NCBI GenBank assembly: GCA_020349965.1
Contig: CP070705.1
Span: 1,042,291 to 1,106,290, forward strand
Length of the DNA: 64,000 bases
Direction of reading: 5' to 3'
Source: Caldifarciminota bacterium
GTDB taxonomy: Bacteria > Hydrothermota > Tepidihabitantia > SM23-42
A model generated the notes under the pieces. That model was not told the DNA's origin and searched no databases. It saw nothing but the letters and a program-made list of their open reading frames with translations. This document shows positions 60,657 through 64,000 of the stretch, in pieces; position 1 is the first letter of the stretch, and each line of letters begins with the position of its first letter. A program made the translations under genes and the position numbers.

Positions 60657-62144
60657 ATGTCAAAGAATGCTATTATCCTGCTTCTCGGGGTCGGTTTGTA
60701 CTGTGCGCAAGCAAGTGCCAATAGTCTGAGCACAGAATACTCGAACGTTGATGTCCGTAGCGAGCATTATGACCAGGGCATTTCTTTTGTGCGAAGCGAT
60801 TCAGCCAGTCTTGATTCATTGATCCATTACAGAATGCTGCAAAATCACATCCCCGGAATTGCAACGATAGCGATCAAGGATGGGCAGATCGTCTGGAATC
60901 GGTCATACGGCTATGCCGTGCTCGAAGACAGCCTTCCGGTAGCCGATTCGACCCTCTTCTATCTCGCATCGATTTCCAAGACGAGTGTCGCTATCGTGCT
61001 GATGCAACTGTGGGAGCAACATCTACTCGATCTCGACGATGACGTCGGCATGCATCTGGGTTTTCCCGTACGTAATCCATACTATCAAGATTCGGTGATC
61101 AGCATTAGAATGTGCATGACGCATATGTCGAGCATCAATGATAATTGGAACATTCTCAATCCGCTTAACATACAAGGCGATTCACCCATTCCCCTCGGTG
61201 AGTTCCTTGAGGATTACCTCGTTCCCGGCGGCATATACTACAGTACCGACAACTACAACCCTTGGCCGCCGGCAACAGAGGATGATTACTGCAACATCGG
61301 CGCTGCCATTTGTGGATACATCATCGAGCAACTCGCTGACAGTTTTCCGGTGAGGTGCCGGGGTTCGTTGTTTGACCCATTGGATATGAACGAGACGGCG
61401 TGGTTCATTGCCGATTTGGATACGAACAATATCGCGATGCCCTACCATTGGGATGGAGCAGCGTATACACCATATGGGCATATCGGCAAACCTTATTATC
61501 CATGTGGTACGCTCAGGACGAGTTCATTGCAGCTGTCACGATTACTCATCGCTTTCATGCAGCACGGCGTGATTGACGATACGGTACGCATTTTGGACAG
61601 CGCAACCGTTGATTCCATGACCACGTCCCAGTATCCAGTGCTCAATCCCGAACAAGGTATTTTTTGGTACAAGAAATTCCTCGACGGGCGATGGATCTGG
61701 GGTCATCAGGGATGGTCTTCGGGTATCCGCGCGAGAATCGCTTTTGACTGGAATAACAATACCGGTGCGGTCGTTTTGACCAATGGCGAGGACATAACGA
61801 GCGTCACCGATATCACGATGGCCTTGTTGAATTATGCAGGACAGTATGGCGTCGCTGAATCGAAAGAATCTCTACTGCCGGCAAGCGTGATCCTTAGTCA
61901 GAATGTTCCGAATCCTTTCCGAAGATCTACGAAGATTTCTTTTGTGCTGCAAAATAAAGAGAACGTTACACTGAAGATCTATAATGCCCTCGGACAGGAA
62001 TTGACCACATTGGTCGATGGTGAACTGGAACAAGGTGCACATAATATCGTCTGGACCGTGTCCGAGCTCCCGAACGGCGTATATTACTACCGACTCAGTA
62101 TAGGAATTCATGACCAAGTACGTAGGTGTGTTTTGCTGAAATAA
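60657..62144 (+). CDS. secreted serine beta-lactamase-fold hydrolase with sorting domain
   Basis: The protein of about 495 residues has a signal peptide (KNAIILLLGVGLYCAQASA). Residues about 50-380 form a class C beta-lactamase/penicillin-binding-fold domain, with SISK at 105-108 (Ser-x-x-Lys), a YCN (YxN) near 209 and an HQGWSSGIR stretch near 352. The last 80 residues form a Por/T9SS-type sorting domain (NVPNPFRRSTKISFVL, LKIYNALGQELTTL, NGVYYYRLS). It probably acts at the cell surface as an esterase or D,D-peptidase. ATGs at 60648 and 60657 are both possible. Confidence 0.88.
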   Translation: MSKNAIILLLGVGLYCAQASANSLSTEYSNVDVRSEHYDQGISFVRSDSASLDSLIHYRMLQNHIPGIATIAIKDGQIVWNRSYGYAVLEDSLPVADSTLFYLASISKTSVAIVLMQLWEQHLLDLDDDVGMHLGFPVRNPYYQDSVISIRMCMTHMSSINDNWNILNPLNIQGDSPIPLGEFLEDYLVPGGIYYSTDNYNPWPPATEDDYCNIGAAICGYIIEQLADSFPVRCRGSLFDPLDMNETAWFIADLDTNNIAMPYHWDGAAYTPYGHIGKPYYPCGTLRTSSLQLSRLLIAFMQHGVIDDTVRILDSATVDSMTTSQYPVLNPEQGIFWYKKFLDGRWIWGHQGWSSGIRARIAFDWNNNTGAVVLTNGEDITSVTDITMALLNYAGQYGVAESKESLLPASVILSQNVPNPFRRSTKISFVLQNKENVTLKIYNALGQELTTLVDGELEQGAHNIVWTVSELPNGVYYYRLSIGIHDQVRRCVLLK

Positions 62145-62174
62145 CGTCTCGCGCGGACATCGGTTTTTTTTATC

Positions 62175-62960
62175 ATGAAAAATCTGAGAAAGTATGGTAA
62201 TGCACCCTTTGGAATAGCAGTAATTCATGGTGGACCGGGTGCTCCTGGAGAAATGGCACCGGTTGCGCGCGCGATCGCCACGTATTACGGGGTGCTTGAA
62301 CCTTTACAGACCACTGGCACACTTGAGGCACAGGTCGAGGAATTGCGAAGCGTTCTGCTCGCACATGGCGAGCTTCCGGTCGTACTCATCGGTCATTCGT
62401 GGGGTGCATGGTTGAGTTTCATTGTTGCGGCCCGCTCGCCGAACATCGTGCGAAAGTTGATACTCGTGAGCAGTGGTCCCTTCGAAGATAAATACGCGAA
62501 GGGCATCATGAAGACCCGGCTCGAAAGACTTGGTGACCGAGAAAGAACTGAGCTCCTCTCTGTCATTGATTCGCTGGGTGAAGAACATGGCAAACGTGGA
62601 GATCGTCAGCTGGCACGCCTTGGCCAATTGATCTCCATTGCAGATTCTTACGATCCACTGCCTCACGATGATGATGTATTGAAAACAGAGTATCAAATCT
62701 TCCATAGAGTATGGAAGGATGCTGAAGGATTGCGAGAGAGTGGCGAACTACTGCAGCTGGCGAGGGAGATCAAATGCCCAGTGGTCGCAGTACATGGTTC
62801 ATACGACCCCCATCCGGCTGAGGGTATTCAGAAGCCCCTATCTACGGTGCTCGAGGATTTCCGATTCATACTGCTCAACAGATGCGGGCACACACCCTGG
62901 ATCGAACGCCATGCGCGGGATGCGTTCCTCAAGGTTCTCATTGAAGAGCTGGGGACATGA
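62175..62960 (+). CDS. alpha/beta hydrolase
   Basis: The 261-residue soluble hydrolase has the oxyanion motif HGGPGAPGE near 17, the nucleophile elbow GHSWGAWLSF near 73 (Ser), the acid in GSYDPHPAEG near 204 and the catalytic His in NRCGHTPWIE near 237. It resembles proline iminopeptidase or esterase-type members. The substrate is unknown. It follows the beta-lactamase-fold gene by 30 nt and may be co-transcribed. The ATG has no clear ribosome site. Confidence 0.85.
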   Translation: MKNLRKYGNAPFGIAVIHGGPGAPGEMAPVARAIATYYGVLEPLQTTGTLEAQVEELRSVLLAHGELPVVLIGHSWGAWLSFIVAARSPNIVRKLILVSSGPFEDKYAKGIMKTRLERLGDRERTELLSVIDSLGEEHGKRGDRQLARLGQLISIADSYDPLPHDDDVLKTEYQIFHRVWKDAEGLRESGELLQLAREIKCPVVAVHGSYDPHPAEGIQKPLSTVLEDFRFILLNRCGHTPWIERHARDAFLKVLIEELGT

Positions 62961-62967
62961 CTTAGTA

Positions 62968-62995
62968 TTGACAGGGGGCTGTTTTGCCATATCAT
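62968..62995 (+). promoter_or_regulatory. promoter of the BNR-repeat protein gene
   Basis: TTGACA (62968-62973) and TATCAT (62990-62995) have a 16-bp spacer. The leader to 63088 is about 85 nt. Confidence 0.7.
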
Positions 62996-63087
62996 ATTTT
63001 GTTTGATGGGGTGCTAATGAGCTTTCTTGTATTATCGCCTACGTTGTTGCGTCGATGAGCATTAAGTCCACCAATTAGGAGGAAATT

Positions 63088-64000
63088 ATGAGAACCAAGT
63101 TGGTCATCATTCTTATATTACTATTAGCAGTTGTCGTCACCGTGTGGAGACCGTGGTCAACCAGTACGGAGGAGAAATTCGCCGAATACGAAGAGGAAGA
63201 CAGAGGCGAGAAGCCACACGACTGGTTCTACATGCAGCGCGCGTACCCGCAGCGCCTAATAAACGAAGAGGTGCATAAAACAGCCTACCGCCAGGCACTC
63301 TTCATGGCGCAAGAATACGCAGCGCGCAGCGAGGGTGTGTGGATACCGAAGGGTCCCACAAACATCGGCGGTCGCATTACCGGCATTGCACTGGATCCGA
63401 CAAACGGGAATGTTATATATGCCGGCGCCGCCGACGGCGGCGTCCTTAAATCAACTGACGGTGGAGTGAACTGGACAATGCTCACCGATCATTTCATCAC
63501 GCTTTCTGTAGGTGATGTCACGATCGACCCGAGCAATCCGAATACGGTCTATGTGGGGCTGGGTGAGGCGAATCTTGCTGGCGATAACTACGACGGTGAT
63601 GGAGTTTACAGAACGACCGACGGCGGTGCTACATGGACCAACATCGGACTGGCGCAGACAAGGCGGATCGGTCGCGTCGCCGTGCATCCTAGCAACTCCG
63701 ACATAATTTTCGTTGCCGGGGCCGGCGCTCAATTCAGTGCAGACAGCGCGCGCGGCGTCTACCGCACGACCGACGGAGGCGTGACCTGGGAAAAAGTACT
63801 TTATGTTTCAGACACAACATCGGCGATCGACCTGCGAATAAATCCGAGTCATCCGGACACGGTCTATGCCGCGATGTGGGAGCGACTGCGTTCGCCGACA
63901 CGCAGAAAAGCCGGTGGGATAACATCCGGTATCTATCGTAGCACGGATATGGGAACGACCTGGAGCGAATTGACAAACGGGTTACCGTCCGGCGTCAATG
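63088..64000 (+). CDS. large exported BNR/Asp-box repeat protein (partial, runs off the window)
   Basis: 304 codons are visible and the frame stays open to the window end. An N-terminal membrane segment or signal (LVIILILLLAVVVTVW) is followed by a charged linker. From about 95 it has the sortilin/VPS10-like BNR pattern: GRITGIALDPTNGNVIYAG, then Asp boxes STDGGVNW near 124, TTDGGATW near 177, TTDGGVTW near 228 and STDMGTTW near 288. These form a multi-bladed beta propeller, as in glycosyl-hydrolase-like or xyloglucanase-like proteins. AGGAGGA precedes the ATG. Without the rest, the function and a C-terminal sorting domain cannot be judged. Confidence 0.88.
   Translation, partial: MRTKLVIILILLLAVVVTVWRPWSTSTEEKFAEYEEEDRGEKPHDWFYMQRAYPQRLINEEVHKTAYRQALFMAQEYAARSEGVWIPKGPTNIGGRITGIALDPTNGNVIYAGAADGGVLKSTDGGVNWTMLTDHFITLSVGDVTIDPSNPNTVYVGLGEANLAGDNYDGDGVYRTTDGGATWTNIGLAQTRRIGRVAVHPSNSDIIFVAGAGAQFSADSARGVYRTTDGGVTWEKVLYVSDTTSAIDLRINPSHPDTVYAAMWERLRSPTRRKAGGITSGIYRSTDMGTTWSELTNGLPSGVN

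Overview
The window looks like a chromosomal piece of an uncultured, anaerobic, Gram-negative-type bacterium. Two proteins end in Por/type IX-style C-terminal sorting domains. Many lipoproteins, a SPOR protein, Spy/CpxP-like periplasmic proteins and barrel-like proteins imply an outer membrane. An Hdr/Flx flavin-based electron-transfer operon implies anaerobic metabolism. The combination recalls candidate phyla such as WOR-3/Stahlbacteria or Hydrothermae, but that placement is inference. I saw no rRNA, tRNA, CRISPR array or phage genes.

Layout. 0.2-5.2 kb (minus): a signalling operon with a PEGA-domain Ser/Thr kinase, a TPR membrane protein, a lipoprotein and an FHA-GAF-adenylate cyclase. 5.3-9.7 kb (plus): lemA, htpX, a DUF3108 protein, mannose-1-phosphate guanylyltransferase, a SPOR lipoprotein and rdgB. 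9.7-17.0 kb (minus): yggU with an ECF sigma/anti-sigma pair, a DUF4412 protein, truD, an M16 peptidase, pnp and rpsO. 17.2-20.6 kb (plus): a saccharopine-dehydrogenase-like enzyme, a VOC protein and an unknown membrane protein. 20.7-24.4 kb (minus): ribE, ribD, an orphan hypE and a FemAB-like transferase. 24.6-33.5 kb (plus): a membrane acyltransferase-like protein, then a nine-gene operon of marR, a methionine-rich unknown, hdrCBA and flxDCBA. 33.6-45.6 kb: two small secreted proteins with the same 21-residue repeat, an M2/M3-like metallopeptidase lipoprotein, a phosphohexomutase, a sorted secreted protein, Hsp20, a cysteine desulfurase, a tag/alkyltransferase-like/lepB operon and a TetR regulator. 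45.8-53.9 kb (plus): an AbrB-like regulator, arsM, an ArsN2-cupin fusion and small redox and accessory genes. 54.1-56.3 kb: a second ECF sigma/anti-sigma set with two Spy/CpxP-like proteins. 56.5-64 kb: a degenerate M1-like protein, a REP-associated Y1 transposase element, a lipoprotein with a glutamine-amidotransferase-like domain, a sorted beta-lactamase-fold hydrolase, an alpha/beta hydrolase and the start of a large BNR-repeat protein.

Two features stand out. First, 17 recognisable promoters share TTGA(C/T)N and a TATAAT-like -10 box with exactly 16 bp between them. Several sit so close to the start codon that the transcripts should be leaderless or nearly so. Second, the Hdr/Flx operon carries a protein that is 20 percent methionine plus its own MarR regulator, with a near-consensus promoter and a palindromic operator. 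Four palindromic or inverted-repeat elements are scattered through intergenic gaps. One surrounds a RAYT-type transposase, and a 128-bp element shares its GGGGACAGGC tip.
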